NCBI GenBank assembly: GCA_948474755.1
Contig: CAOLHI010002112.1
Coordinates: 225,819 to 289,818 of the forward strand
Reading direction: 5' to 3'
DNA: 64,000 nucleotides
Source of the DNA: Ctenosaura bakeri
Taxonomy: Eukaryota; Chordata; Lepidosauria; Squamata; Iguanidae
Shown here: positions 1-11,992 of the stretch, one piece after another
How positions within the stretch are numbered: position 1 is the stretch's first letter
Layout: each line of letters starts with the position of its first letter
Notes under the pieces: generated by a model
What the model was told of the DNA's origin: nothing
Databases searched by the model: none
Seen by the model: the letters and a program-made list of their open reading frames with translations, nothing else
Made by a program: the position numbers and the translations under genes

Positions 1-74
1 GTGCATTCATGATATCCTTTAGAACAGGATTCTTTAGAAGAGAGCCACTGTGGTTTAGTGGTTTGAGCATTGGA

Positions 75-306
75 AAAGGAGCCCTGGTGGCGCAGTGGTT
101 AAATGCCAGTACTGCAAGCCACAAGGTTGTGAGTTCGATCTTGCCGGGCTCCAAGGTTGACTCAGCCTTCCATCCTTTCGCAGGTCAGTAAAATGAATAC
201 CCAGCTTGTTGGGGGCATGTATAGAAATGTTTCGAAATATATGCTATTTGTAAGTTGTTCGCCGCCTTCGATCCATATGGAGAGGCGGGATACAAATAAA
301 TAAATA

Positions 307-367
<61 letters not shown>
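75..367 (+). mobile_element. tRNA-derived SINE with (AAT)n tail, inserted in the Sauria SINE
   Basis: The element opens with ggagccctggtggcgcagtg, an A-box-like promoter start, followed by a degenerate B box (gtgagttcgatc) near 130. Its body includes gttgactcagccttccatcc and a 3' end with gaggcgggatacaaataaat, the LINE-partnered tail usual for this squamate SINE type. The tail becomes an AAT microsatellite. The hexamer attgga flanks the insert at 69-74 and 368-373, a short target-site duplication within the host Sauria SINE. Confidence 0.75.
293..364 (+). repeat. (ATAA)n/(AAT)n microsatellite
   Basis: Four ATAA-type units lead into about 20 uninterrupted AAT units. This is the expanded A-rich tail of the preceding SINE. 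It should be length-polymorphic. Confidence 0.9.
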
Positions 368-368
<1 letters not shown>

Positions 369-514
369 TTGGATTAGGACTTGAGATACTGGAGTTTGAA
401 TCCTTGCTCACTTGTGGAATCCCAGCGGATGTCCCTGGGCAATTCATACTCTCTCGGCTTCAGAAGAAGGGATTGGCAAGCCCATTCTGAAGAAATCTTG
501 CCAAGAAAACTTTT

Positions 515-733
515 GCCATTTCCACACTAGACTGTTATAGTGCTATTATTCCACTTTCAACATCCTATGGAATCCTGGGGTTTGCAGTTTAGGGAGGGGC
601 CTTTGAGTTGCAGTCCTGGAAGAAAGACGGGATATCAGCCTTTGAGACTCTTCCCTAAAATGCAAACTCCAAGATTCCATAGGATGTTGCAAGTGGAATA
701 ATAGCACTATAACAGTCTAGTGTGGAAATGGCC
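515..733. mobile_element. Palindromic MITE, family M1, full-length copy
   Basis: The left arm starts gccatttccacactagactg and contains ccactttcaacatcctatgg. The right arm carries the reverse complement of the same blocks and ends agtctagtgtggaaatggc, so the element is one long inverted repeat. The centre (about 605-640) contains a stretch resembling a LINE/SINE 3' tail (gcagtcctggaagaaagacg), also seen near 1657. No transposase is encoded. Sister copies lie at 11876, 37322, 44375 and 61763. Confidence 0.8.
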
Positions 734-805
734 CCTATGAAAAATTCTCCTTAGGGTCTCTGTAAGTCATAAATGACTTGAAGGCAAACAATGAAAACAA
801 AAAAA

Positions 806-1807
806 GGAAATACAAATAAAATTTAAATAAATGGTTAAAGTTGTGAGCCAATATTCACTTGCTTGGAAGTAGTCCACACTGAATTCAATGAGTTCTATTT
901 CTCAGTATATGTATTCAGATGCAAAAATGGAAAAGCTACCTTTTGGATTACTCCCATAATTCATACTGGCCATGCTGGATGGGGGATTGAGGAGATGTTG
1001 TCTAAAAAAGACCTCTTCCAGACTCTGTGCTTGAGTATGCAGCCAGAACGATACATTCCACTGACAGAAAAGTAATGTCACAGAGGAAATCTTTCAGACA
1101 ACTACACCATATTATTTCTATAAAAACAAGGATGCCTTGGGAATATAGTCTATGCAGTGTTTAATCTTAAATGGGAATCTAGACATCTTATCATTTTAAT
1201 AGATTCTCAAACTAAACATGGAAACATTATGGAAAACAGAGCCTTATTATTTCCCTGCAATGTTATTTTTACTGTGGACTACTTTTGGAACTAGGTATAA
1301 TGGGTGTACCAGAGCTGGGATTTTTTTTTTTTTTTTTTTGAATGAGAGGCAGAACTACAGCTCCAGTGGCCATGCTGGTTGGGAACTTGTAGTTTTAAAA
1401 AAATGTAATTATAAGTTGTAGTTAATGAAATAACTTTTCTGGGCCCTGAATTTCAGGGCTATTTGAGCATATGCATGTGTGTATATGTGTAGTGAGGCAG
1501 GACTCAAAGAGGACAGGAGTTGGTGAGAGGTTACCTCTTTCTGGCTGTAGGAAGGAGGGCATGAGTGTTGTTTTTAATATTATGAGTTGTTTATTGCTTT
1601 TTAATGATAATCTTTTTTTATGATTTAGGTTGTTATCTGTTTCAATTTGTGAGCAGCCTTGAGCTGCAGTCCTGGAAAAAAGATGAGATATCAGTAACAG
1701 ACGAGAAAGGTGATGGTGACGATGATGATGATGATCTCTTCACGTGAATGCTGCCCACCATAATCTCTTCATCTGTGTGAATCTAGATATGGTCATGATA
1801 AGTAGAT
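806..1807. other. Non-coding sequence with an A/T run and a LINE-tail-like segment
   Basis: No gene is seen. A poly-T run of about 20 lies at 1320-1339. The stretch 1565-1695 (gtgagcagccttgagctgca) resembles the 3' end of a CR1/L2-type element and matches the piece inside the M1 MITE at 605-640. A short GAT run is at 1718-1735. Confidence 0.5.
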
Positions 1808-1942
1808 TGTCCAGAACAGTGGTAGGAACCATACAGTTCTCTAGGTGTTGCTGGACTGCAAGTTTCAACATTCCTAGCCAGCATAGTCAAACAGTGAGGA
1901 ATGCTGGGAATTGCAGTCCAAGAACTTTTAGAGGGCCACATG
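1808..1942. mobile_element. Small inverted-repeat element (ttggactgcaa type)
   Basis: Left arm ctctaggtgttgctggactg and right arm cagtccaagaacttttagag are imperfect inverted copies around a centre with ccagcatagtcaaacagtga. The sequence is of the widespread amniote type in which actacaactcccagcattcc recurs. It has no coding capacity. A partial relative lies near 9156-9235. Confidence 0.5.
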
Positions 1943-4355
1943 ATTTCTGTTGTCCCAAATATTTGTTTTACAAAGAACGTTGTTAACAGATATTTTGTAT
2001 CAGTAAAGAAACACCTTTTAAATGGATTCCCACCAAGAGAACAAAAGAAGAGAAATGATGTCAAGTGATAAATCCCATCCAAAGATGCTATTATCCTGCT
2101 TCAGTTGAGATTTACTTGTCTCATGTGATAAAGCCCTACAATTTATATGACCCATCCTACATGGGGTAAGAGCTATTATGTGCACTCCCATGAGTGGATA
2201 GAAATATGTGGTGGGGAAATGTGGTGAGTATACTTCTGTATGTTACCATAATGTGACATAAGATGCAGGGCCATCCATTTCAGTAGACTAAAAGAGGCAA
2301 CCACTTCACATGGCAGGTGCTGGGAAGGAGGGTAATAATGACAGTTCACAAGCTATGTAGACCATACAATCTGTTTTGCCTTCCTAAATTAGCTTGCTGC
2401 TCAGTGTGTGGTGTTGGATGTTATCTCAACACTATCACTGAAGTAAAAATTCAGCTGCTAGTCTGAGTCAGCTTCTGGACTGAAGAAAGGGGGCACAGGG
2501 CACCGTGTTTCTCCTTTTTTCTTGTCCAGCAAAATATCTGTTTTTGAGATTCCTACTGTGATGCAGCAGGTCCTTGTACAACGATTGAGTAAATGCCCAA
2601 TATGGCTTTTAACTTCTTTGTTGCAACAACTATGGCTTCTTTCCTCATGGCATCCCTACAAGTTGCTTTTCTAGTTCAAGATGAAGTTGTTTGGCTGGTT
2701 TGCGGTTTCTCCCCCTCCCATCAAGAAGGCTGACAAAAGTCCAGTCGTGCATGCTCTACTATACACCTTAGTTCTTGATGGCTACCTACCCTAATTTACC
2801 CTTTATACAATTATATCTGCCTCATTCCATCCTGCCTAATGAGAATGCCCTTATAACGAAAGGCCAGGAAGTGTTCGCCGAGAGCAGAATTGCTCTTTTC
2901 TTTCTTTCTCTCTCTCTCTTGACTAACAGGGAAACATTTAACAATCTCTCCCCCTTTCTCCTCATTAGATTAACAATGAACAATGACAATTGCTCACTCT
3001 GAGATATCTTTGGAAACACAGCCAAGCAGCTCATTATCAGCTAAAATAGTGGAGGTGGCATGTCCTGCGTTGTCATTTCATGTGTGCTGCTGTAATTCTT
3101 TCCCAGCTGACCTGCACCTGTAACAGTAGAAATAAGAGGCCCAAAGTTGTTTCCTGTCTCCAGTGCTTGCAAGAGTGTGCAAGAGTCTCATCCGTGAGAA
3201 TGATGGAACAGAAGTAAGGATCATAGGCTCTGTATTGTCTGCGATCAGCAGAAGCAGTGGTATAAGGTCAGAGCCCTCTTACCACAATCTGAGGACTGTA
3301 ATGGAACAATCCTGTGACCCCATTGATGGATGGGTTTGTTCCTAAGGGTTGGTGTTTGAGGTGGTTCTGTATTTCTAGATGCTGAATTTTCAGATTAGAT
3401 GTGTTTTGCATGTTTTGCCTTCCTCTGAGTTAATAACCAGAATTCTTGTTCTCACATACCTGTGTGCTGAGTGCTGATTTGGAGGCAGGCAAGTAGGACT
3501 CTTTAAGATTTTGAATCTGAGTGAATTCCCCAGTTCCAGAACCCACTGGTAAGGAATGTGCAACATTCCCCATTTGAATATATTCCCAAGTACAAGATGG
3601 CATTCAGCTTCAGCATACTTTAGATAAGGGATAGGTGACTGCAGAAGATTAGGGAGCTGCATTAGCCCTCCGAGGGACCTTGGAGGGCTGCACTCCCCAT
3701 TGTACCTTCTTCTGCAAAAGCAAATTAAAATTTTGCCCCCAAATGCCCTCCAAGCATCTGTAAGGAACATGAGGGCATATTTTTTGGCCCTTTCTGAGAT
3801 CCTAGAGGGAATTCTGGGACAAATATTTTTTTTTGAAAAAAAAAATACAGAAATGCATTTTGACCCCTGCAGAGTCCAAGGGGGCTCAAAATGTGGTGGA
3901 CATGTCCCCCATACCCCCACAGATTTTTTTTTTTTACTCCTGGAGACACAAAAATGCTATTCCCACCCCCACCCCCACACACACTTTGCTGTCCCCTATT
4001 TGAGATAGCAGACCTGAAGACTGGAGTTGGTGTATGTTTTAGACACGAGAAATTATAAATGACAGCCGGCAACAAAATATTGCACCTTTATCTTCACCTT
4101 CTCAATCCATTGCACACAGGCAGGGTTCCAGCCAGCTGACCACAAGTACCCCTCTTCTAGGATATCCCATTCCACCCCTCTTGCTAGTTTCCCATTTTTG
4201 TAATTGTTTTTGTTTCCAGTGGAAACCCACTATCTCATGGCAACTGAAATGCTTGCAGTTCTGAAACACTCACCACTTGCAATTTTCAGCTGTGAAGAAA
4301 GTAGAGCCCTTTGGCAATTCTTGTCTCTAGTTGTCACTGGGCTGGCTTTCTGATA
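1943..4355. other. Non-coding sequence, partly old repeat
   Basis: I recognise no gene. The minus strand is open for 176 codons over 3390-3920, but the predicted peptide has no recognisable domain and crosses homopolymer runs and repeat-like, GC-richer sequence (3640-4000), so I do not call it coding. A CT-rich tract lies at 2898-2922. Confidence 0.5.
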
Positions 4356-4794
4356 GAGGGATGTTACTTCGGCCCAGGCCTACCCGGTGATAGCACTAGA
4401 TATCTATTTTTGATATCAAAACCATTTGGCTTTCCTCTGCCACCCTGCTCCACGTGTTTGCGAGGCCTCCAGACAAGCACGTAAACAGGCGCGGCTGGTA
4501 ATTGTTGGACATTCCATTCTCCACCTAGGCAGGCAAAACAAAGCCACTTCGTTGCTTCAGGGACCTCCCTGCAAACACCTTCTTGCTTAAGCGCAACACT
4601 AACAAAAGTGCCCGGCTCTGAGTCGATAGTCTTACAAAGCCAAGCTAATTACCTTGCATTTGCATACTGGCCACACTATTGTTGATTCTGCGTGAAGCAG
4701 ATCATGTTAAACTTGACCTTTTCTAAAGCTTTGTCCTGCTCGAAACTCGCATTGTTCTCATTGAGTAAGGCATGGCCTACAGTCACAATTCACC

Positions 4795-4803
4795 CTATAT
4801 AAA
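4795..4803 (+). promoter_or_regulatory. TATA box of the solo LTR
   Basis: The ctatataaa motif sits in U3, with the predicted start of R about 25-30 nt downstream. The LTR could act as an alternative promoter, but nothing in the window shows that it does. Confidence 0.6.
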
Positions 4804-5079
4804 CCCCCTGATTCCGAGAGCACCTCGGATCGCTCTTACTGCCAGCACCCCCTGGATTGCTTGCTCTGTTCGGATCGCTCCGGACTTCCATCCTGCCTTG
4901 TTGCCACTTTGTCTGGCGAGCTCTCCTCGGCCTCCACGCTGAGTTTCTTCCCTACCATCTTCAGCTTCTTCAGGACTACGAGAAAAGGTGACGTGTCACC
5001 CATTTCCCCCAAAAATCCTTATTTCTAGTTCTTCCGTTAGTTGTGTGGTTGTGGTGTCTTTACTGTTTGTTTGTCTTTT

Positions 5080-5085
5080 AATAAA
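5080..5085 (+). terminator. Polyadenylation signal of the solo LTR
   Basis: AATAAA is followed within 20 nt by a T-rich stretch (catttttgttattttaaaac), the order expected at the R/U5 boundary. Confidence 0.6.
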
Positions 5086-5288
5086 AACATCATTTTTGTT
5101 ATTTTAAAACTATCCGATTGCTTGACTGACCTGACCCCGTAGACACTGGGTTGCAAGATCCCTGCTAAGTTACCCTGCCTCTCACTAGCTTTAGTGAGTG
5201 CTCCAGCTAATTTCCTCAACTTGGTGTTTGTGTTTTGGTGGTTTGGGCAGCCCTCCCGGGACCCCCAAAGAACAGGATAACAGAGGGG

Positions 5289-8200
5289 TTTATCCCCTTA
5301 AGCTTGTTTGTTCATTTGTTTGTATAGAGTTCTGCAAATTTCAAGATTCCCTTGAACATGCTAATACTTTCCCTTGATTCCAACTGGCTGCATTTTGACT
5401 CCATTTCTAAGCACTCGCTTACAATAACATAACTCACTAGTGAAGTGGATGATGATAGTGATGACAGAAACAAGTCTGCATGTTAAAGCAGCTATCATGT
5501 GGCTGAGAAAACTGCTGTTAATATGCATATTTTTTGCTGTTTACGTTCTGTTGTAGCCTTTGGCCCAAGTACTCTGTTACAGTGGAACATGCCCCGGGAT
5601 AGCTTGGCATACTTTCTTAACTGTCTCAAATGGGCAGGGACAGTCCCAAATAACCCTCTATTATCCCATTTTTTCAGTTGCTTTAAAATGTTCCAATTTC
5701 TCTCTTACCTTCCCACTTCCCTCTCTTGTCCCCTGCATGCTTCAGTTGCTGCAAACTAAGGTGAAAGTGTTCTCAATTAACTGAGCGTAGGAAGAAGAGG
5801 GGAGACCAGGGGGATAAATATTGCCCTTCCTGTGGGCTTAGGTAAAAGCAAACGGCTGCAGTCTCTCTTGGCTTATGTGTTCTTCCTCCTTAATAACCAT
5901 CTTGACCACACTCTGACATTGCTTGGCTGCAGGTGTTCCAGCTTTCTTCTGTGAAATATCACACAGACACATAGGGCAGCTACGGAGTTTTTGGGGCTGT
6001 TTTGGAGATGTGGAACACACAAACTATGTAACCTTTTGATTTGGTTTCATAGTAGAACTATGTGTGTGTGTATGGGGGGTATTGTGAAGGAAGGAATAAG
6101 CTGTCTAAGGAAAGCATATGGTCCACATCATTTCCAGCTCTTTTTAACTCCATCTCCAATCAGTAGTCTTTATGTCGGGGGGGGGCAACTGTGCTGGGTT
6201 TGCAGATAATTTTGTGCTTCTTGAACCCTCCAGGGCCTGCACAGATTCTCAAAGGTGCCCTAACTGGGGAGCAGAGGAGAACAAAACTGGAGGTGGATGG
6301 AGAAGTCTATTTCTGCTTTTGCAAAATGGGTAGAACTTTTATTTTCAATGTTAAACAGCATAAGGAGAACCTGAGACACATTTAAAAGGTAAAATGTTCT
6401 GCCTAGAGACTTCTAGAAATAGTGATTCACCTTGTTTTTTGATAGAAAAGAGGTGGTTCAGGGAGTCCACAGGGCTTGAAAGTCTCCAATGCTGCACTGG
6501 CAAGCTGCAATATGTAAAGGTTAGAGGGTGACCATAAGACCAAAGTAAGGTGGAGTCATGCTGAAAGAAAAAATATCTCTTGCCAAGGAAAATTTTACAA
6601 GTTGTGGAGTTATTAAGCAATTAGGATTCTCAAGGAAAAACAGATTAAGCATTTTCAGAGCACTCTCGCACTACCACTGACTAACTGATACTTTTAACTA
6701 ATAACAATAAGCAGCTGAAATGTAAAGGGAAGGTTCAACACGAATAGCTTTCATTTGGTGCTTCTATGGCTTAATGACTAATGATTGGCTAGAATATATT
6801 TATGTACTCCTGCTGCATGTTCTTATATGCTGTTCCTAGGTAAATTTTTCCAAGATTACTAAAGATGATAAGGTGAACTCTTGCCTTGGTGCAGGATTGT
6901 TAAATTAAATGCTTTCTTCAAATGCACTAATGTCTCCGTTCTTGAACTAAGGAAAGTTTCTTCTACATCTGTATGTGACCCCTAGGATCATACTTTGCAT
7001 ACCTCTGTTCTGTGTTCTCTGTGGAACACACTGAAACAAGAAAACTGCCGATTTCTGAGTAAGGGCTACCTCAGAAATAGATGCAGAAGCATCTGGTTAA
7101 GACTTCACAGTTCATGTGCATATTACAAGGTCAACCAAAGAAACCATTTTTTTTTTCATTGTAGGAGTTAATTAGTTCTTGTGGTCTTAAGAAATAACAC
7201 TGATAAATGACAGAGTATATATCTCCATATAACTGCTGTGTGGTTTGCTTATATAGCTTGATTTATAGTAAATAAACATTTAAATCAATAAACTAGGGAT
7301 GTTTCATTTGTGTTTGCTGGTGTGTGGCATAGAGAACCAGTAGGTGACTAACAGAGGAATTATTGAACCAATCCTTTTGCTAAACGATTTAATGCAAGGA
7401 AGTTTAGCATGCTTGAATGCCTGGAATTTAAGTGTGTTATTTATCTCTGGACAGATATAGGACATGCCCATCACAGTGGAATCTTCCATTTACTACTTAT
7501 TCCAGATCTAAGGTCCCAGCAAGCTTCAGAATTTGCAGTCTCTCTCTTTCTGAGATTGTTTAGTTACTCCACATTTTCAATGAGTAAGGAAAGTGGCCCA
7601 CCCAAGCTGATTTTTCAGTGCACTTTCCAGATAATGGCTATTTTTATTTATACTGCATTTGTGTTACATTCTTCTTTGCAACGGACCTTATGCACTTGAT
7701 GTTGGGGGTATTTCATTTTCTCCTCATGATATTCTTGGAAGGTTGTTGAAGCTGTGCAAAACCCAGTTCTCCTTTCATAGCCAAAGATTTTAAATGATGA
7801 CCTTATTCTGAGTCATAAAAGCCAAACCAGGAGTGCCACACTTCTCATCACATGATCACATTAATCAGGAGTAGGAATCATGGTGATGAAACCTGTTGTT
7901 TTCCTGTAATGGTCTTGGGAATCAAGCTGAAATTATGTTAAGACTCATTTAAAAATGACAGCCCCAACTTTGCTTAACTGATGGCCTCTTCCTTTTTACC
8001 AAAAAAGAGGCAGGTGAGGAAAAAGCAGCTGTATGGGACCACCACCATCTGGATTAGGACCATGAAGCACTGGAAAGGGGGAAGGACTCATCATTTCACT
8101 AATAATTCCCCAACTGCTCTCTTTCTCAAATAGACCTAGGGGGAAGAGAATTAGGAAGTGTGGGTGGAAAAATAGTTTTGGAGAAAAGGTGAAAAGAAAC

Positions 8201-10894
8201 TTCCTCCTGCATCATTGTATATGATGAATTAATCATTGATAACTAATTAAAACAATTGAATCACTGCTGTTCATGATAATGAATTAATTTTCCTAATATT
8301 TAATTTTTAACTAATAGAAATTAATTTTCAAATCTAATGTCCCATGCTGTGATAAAGATACAATGATATGAGCAGGTTCATGGGGTCTACTGCTAGCAGA
8401 GTAAGCAGAATGATCAATGCTCAAGAGGTCTCATTCTTGCTCACAAGAGTGGGAGAAGGACCTACTCCTGAGTATATGTGCAAGCCCTGGTCTCCTCACT
8501 ATTCAGACCTACTCTTCCCCTATTGAGGACTAAGGAATAGTGTCAGTCATGTGAAGGCTTCTACTTGTGTTTACACAAACAGGTTTTTCCTCCGGCCCAA
8601 TCAAACAAACAAGGAGAAACAGCCTCCAAAGCTCCTTTGCTCAGCATGGGATGATCAAAGACTGAAGGAGTGGGGACACTGACAGAGGGGATTGCATGAA
8701 TTGCGTGAATACTTCAGTAAGCTAATCATCAGCACACAGCTAGTGTTAGATTGCAGTCCTATATATAACCAAGGCCCACTGAACTCAGCAAAACTTACAT
8801 TTCGGTATGCATGACAGGACTACACCAAACATCTGTTTGCTTCTTTATTTGTCTTATGAGTCACTCTGTTAGTGGGCATTTCATTTAATAGGGCAAAACG
8901 TTGCCTATCTAAGACACATTATTTTAATCAAGATTAACTATCACCTCATTGGCTTCTGATATACAAGTGCTGAATAATGTGGTTATTGGTCAGATTAGTT
9001 TTGGAGAATATTGTTCAATACACATCATTTAAAAAGGAATTTGTTTCCTGTGTGGTATCTTCCCTGTGTAATAACTAGCACAAGGAAATATTGGCCTCAA
9101 TTCTACATTTCCTCAGTGAAGCATAAATATCTACATATGGACCTACAATACTTGCAGCATCTCCTGACAGCATGACAATGGGAGTTGTAGTCTTAGCACC
9201 TCTGGAGGATGTTGGATTGGGAAAGGCTGGCTTGATCCTTGCTAGACTAGATAGACCAACACTTTTTCTCAGTATAGTGCAGCTGTGTCATTTGCTGTTA
9301 TTTATTCATCCTATGCTATCAGAGCTCTTGGTGGCTTAATGAAGAATATATCTCTAAAGGAACCAAACAGGTAATACTCCTTGTGTAACATCCATTGATA
9401 TGTAGCTGTTCCCGTAGGGATTAATAGATCAGAAGCTGTTCCAGGAAAGTAAGTTTCTTTCCCAAATTCACAATATACCCCAGAACCTGGGGATGTGAAG
9501 AAATGTTGACAATGTCTTATTTGTGGTTGAGACAAGCTCTCTCAATGTGTCAAGACAGCTTATTGAGGATTTTCAAGCCTCCTATGAGAAATATCACCTT
9601 TGGTGCAGCAGTGAGACATCAAGCGTTTCTTTCCATTTGCCTTGTGCAATTCGTGTAAAAAAGTCACTTTTCCCTTTGTGAAGCCAAGCATACATTCATA
9701 TAACGAAACAAAAATAATAGGCTGATGGCTGACAAAAGACATAAGCAACCCACTTAATATTTTTCATAGCCATACAACAAGTTCCTATTCTTTCCAATTT
9801 TGTGGATTTCCAAATGTGTGCAAAAATTGATCCTTCAAATGCACAAATTCAGATCCTCTGAAGATGCCAGCCACAGATGCAGGTGAAATGTCAGGAGCAA
9901 ATACTAATAGAACATGGTCTCAGAGCCCAGAAAACCCACAACAACCTATGCACAAATTCTCCTTGAGACTTAAAGGGGGAAGATCTTGCCACATTGTGGT
10001 GGGGAGGACATTTTTGTACTCTCTCTTCTAGTATGTGAGGACAATCTGGGTCACTAGGATTTTCTTACTCCTCAGCCAATCTACTTCCATGTGTGTCAAA
10101 AATAATAACAAAGTTAAAAAGCCCATTATCTCCATTAAGTGATCATGAATTCTTTATATTTTCTCTAGGTTTCATTTAGAAATATAGACACAAGCTGATA
10201 CAAGAACAAGACTGGTGGTTTTGTTAGACTGAGGAGTCATGGGCTGCATGGTTTCCCAATGATGGGTTTTACTTCTTTTAGTCTTGAGCGTAGTGCTACC
10301 GAAATAATGATGTTACAAATATTGCAAGCTTTCCTGAAGAGTGCGTACGAAGAGTATCCAAATATTCATTACATAGCCTTAAATTTAAGAATGGAATCTG
10401 CTTTCATTTTTGCGCTACCCCTTAATTTTAAGAAAACAGACAACTGATTGAAGAACAAATAGTTCATTTTCTAGTGACTACTACTTATAAATATGAACAG
10501 TGATATAAGGCTACATTTCCCCCCAGACAGTTTTCTCTTGCTATGTTTCCCATGGGAAATGTCCTGTCTCTAAAAGGTCATTGAGCTTCAGCTAATATCA
10601 TGCAAATGACAGTGTTACCCTTTCTTTCTTGCCTCCTGACACAGAGGTTCCGTGGCCCCCTGGAATAGATTTGGTGGATGTGTAGCTTGCTGACAGACAC
10701 TTTGGGGCAACAGCCTTCACTTGGTGGTGTTCTACAGGCTTTTCTTACAAAAGGTTGCAGGTTCAATCAGCTGTCAGAGCTGGGGAAAACAAAAATCTGG
10801 CCTGAAACTCTGAAAAACCATGACAGACAGTGCAGGCAATACTGGACCACAGCAGCCCATATTCTGATTATGAGACAGCTTCTTCTATTACTGT
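5289..10894. other. Long unique non-coding stretch
   Basis: No exon or gene is recognised. Minor old repeats: a partial ttggactgcaa-type element near 9156-9235, and a short fragment at 8745-8815 (gcccactgaactcagcaaaa) of an interspersed family that recurs at 11636, 50425 and 58225. A poly-G run is at 6177-6187. Open frames here are short and lack domain signatures. Confidence 0.5.
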
Positions 10895-11240
10895 GGCCCC
10901 TTCCGCAGCTTACCAAGATCCCAGTGGTGTCCCATGGGCGCAACGGCTGCCTATTCTTTCTGCAGTGCAGCCAGGCACTGTCCCAGGATGTTCTGGGGCA
11001 GTAAGTGCAGCCATTGTGGTCCCAGGACCTCTGCACCTAAGGTAAGTGCAGGAGGGTGGCAGGAGGGTTATGTGGTTGCTGGTCATTGACGGGTAAAGCC
11101 TGTCAATGATTTACTGCGTGATAATGCCATGTGGGAATAGGAGAATGACTGGACCCGGAAAACGTCATGCATAAACATCATGCCAGCCCTGTCCTTCTCC
11201 CATCCCCAATGTGGGACGATGACGTCCTGCAGAAAGGGCC
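10895..11240. mobile_element. Non-autonomous DNA transposon with ggcccttTcYgcag ends
   Basis: The left end reads ggccccttccgcagctt and the right end is its imperfect inverse (ctgcagaaagggcc). The interior is GC- and CpG-richer than the surroundings and has no transposase. The flanking trinucleotides are tgt and tat. The terminal motif matches the elements at 52989-53455 and the M1 MITEs, suggesting mobilisation by one transposase group. PIF/Harbinger is a guess based on 3-bp duplications at sister copies. Confidence 0.6.
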
Positions 11241-11875
11241 TATGATTCAACCCACTGTTACATAAAATTAATTAATAATATAATGGAATTTCTGTTTCAC
11301 AGTTGTGGTTGATTTTATTCTGATGGTTATCCCTAGGAAGCATGCATTTGTATGTTATAAATGTAAATGCATTATTCTTTGGGCATAGTAGAATTTTGAA
11401 TATGAACACTGTTCTGTGTTTTCACTTCCTGCCCTTGAAATCCATACAACATAAGCAAATCTGTGCTATTATGCTGTCTTGTCTTCAGGTATTTACATGT
11501 GTATAAAATAACTTCCAGGTAAAGCTCATTGGGGAACAAGAATCAAAACCTGTTTTACATCACAAAACACACTGTTTTGCCTTGATATAATTAATGCTTT
11601 TAAGAAAGCATTTTTCAGTTGAGTCCCATAACCTCTACTCACAAGTGTCCCACTGAGTTCAATAGGGTTTACTCCTAGGTTGATGGTAACAGGATTCTAG
11701 TCTTTGTGGAAGGATTATGGTTGAAATGTTTTGCCAGAATCATATTGTTCTTACTAGTCACCTGCAGTGTATCTTTGGTGGAAAAGAGCAATATTAATTA
11801 CACTATCTCAGGGGTGATCAGCTTCTCCCTGTGGGTTCCACTGTTACATTTTCCTTAGACTGAAAGTGAAATAAT
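11241..11875. other. Unique sequence with a short interspersed-repeat fragment
   Basis: No gene is seen. Positions 11636-11702 (cccactgagttcaatagggt) belong to a small family also seen near 8745, 50425, 58225 and the right window edge. Confidence 0.45.
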
Positions 11876-11992
11876 GGCCATTTCTGCACTAGACTGTTAC
11901 TGGCTGGTCCCTCCCAAAACTGCAAACCCCAGGATTTCCTAGGATGTTGCAAGTGGAATAATAGCGCTATAACACTCTAGTGCAGAAATGGC
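11876..11992. mobile_element. M1 MITE, short deletion derivative
   Basis: The ends ggccatttctgcactagac and gtgcagaaatggc are inverted copies. Most of the left arm is missing compared with the 200-bp copies: the sequence jumps from ctagactgttac to cctcccaaaactgcaaaccc. The same junction occurs in the copy at 61763, which marks a subfamily. Confidence 0.8.

Larger units (their letters stand above)
43..805 (+). mobile_element. Sauria SINE split by two nested insertions
   Basis: The tRNA-derived head (gtggtttagtggtttgagca) occupies 43-74. The middle resumes at 368-514 with the conserved body (aatcttgccaagaaaac). The Bov-B-like end (aagtcataaatgacttgaag) occupies 734-805. A second SINE (75-367) and a palindromic MITE (515-733) separate the pieces. 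Joined, the three pieces match the order of the intact plus-strand copies at 45413 and 49763, so the identification does not rest on one fragment. This is the oldest layer at the locus. Confidence 0.85.
4362..5282 (+). mobile_element. Solo LTR of an endogenous retrovirus-like element
   Basis: The unit begins TGTTA and ends TAACA, the usual short inverted ends of an LTR. It is bordered by gaggga (4356-4361) and gagggg (5283-5288), a 6-bp target duplication with one mismatch. A TATA box (ctatataaa) is at 4795-4803, and an AATAAA polyadenylation signal at 5080-5085, followed by T-rich sequence. This gives a U3-R-U5 order on the plus strand with R of roughly 250-280 nt. No gag, pol or env sequence lies beside it, so the internal part was probably lost by LTR-LTR recombination. 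The 6-bp duplication hints at a beta-like class; this is inference. Confidence 0.7.

Noticed and set aside
3390..3920. 176-codon minus-strand open frame, the second longest in the window
   Set aside because: No recognisable domain. It crosses T/A runs and GC-richer repeat-like sequence, and has no splice or UTR context.
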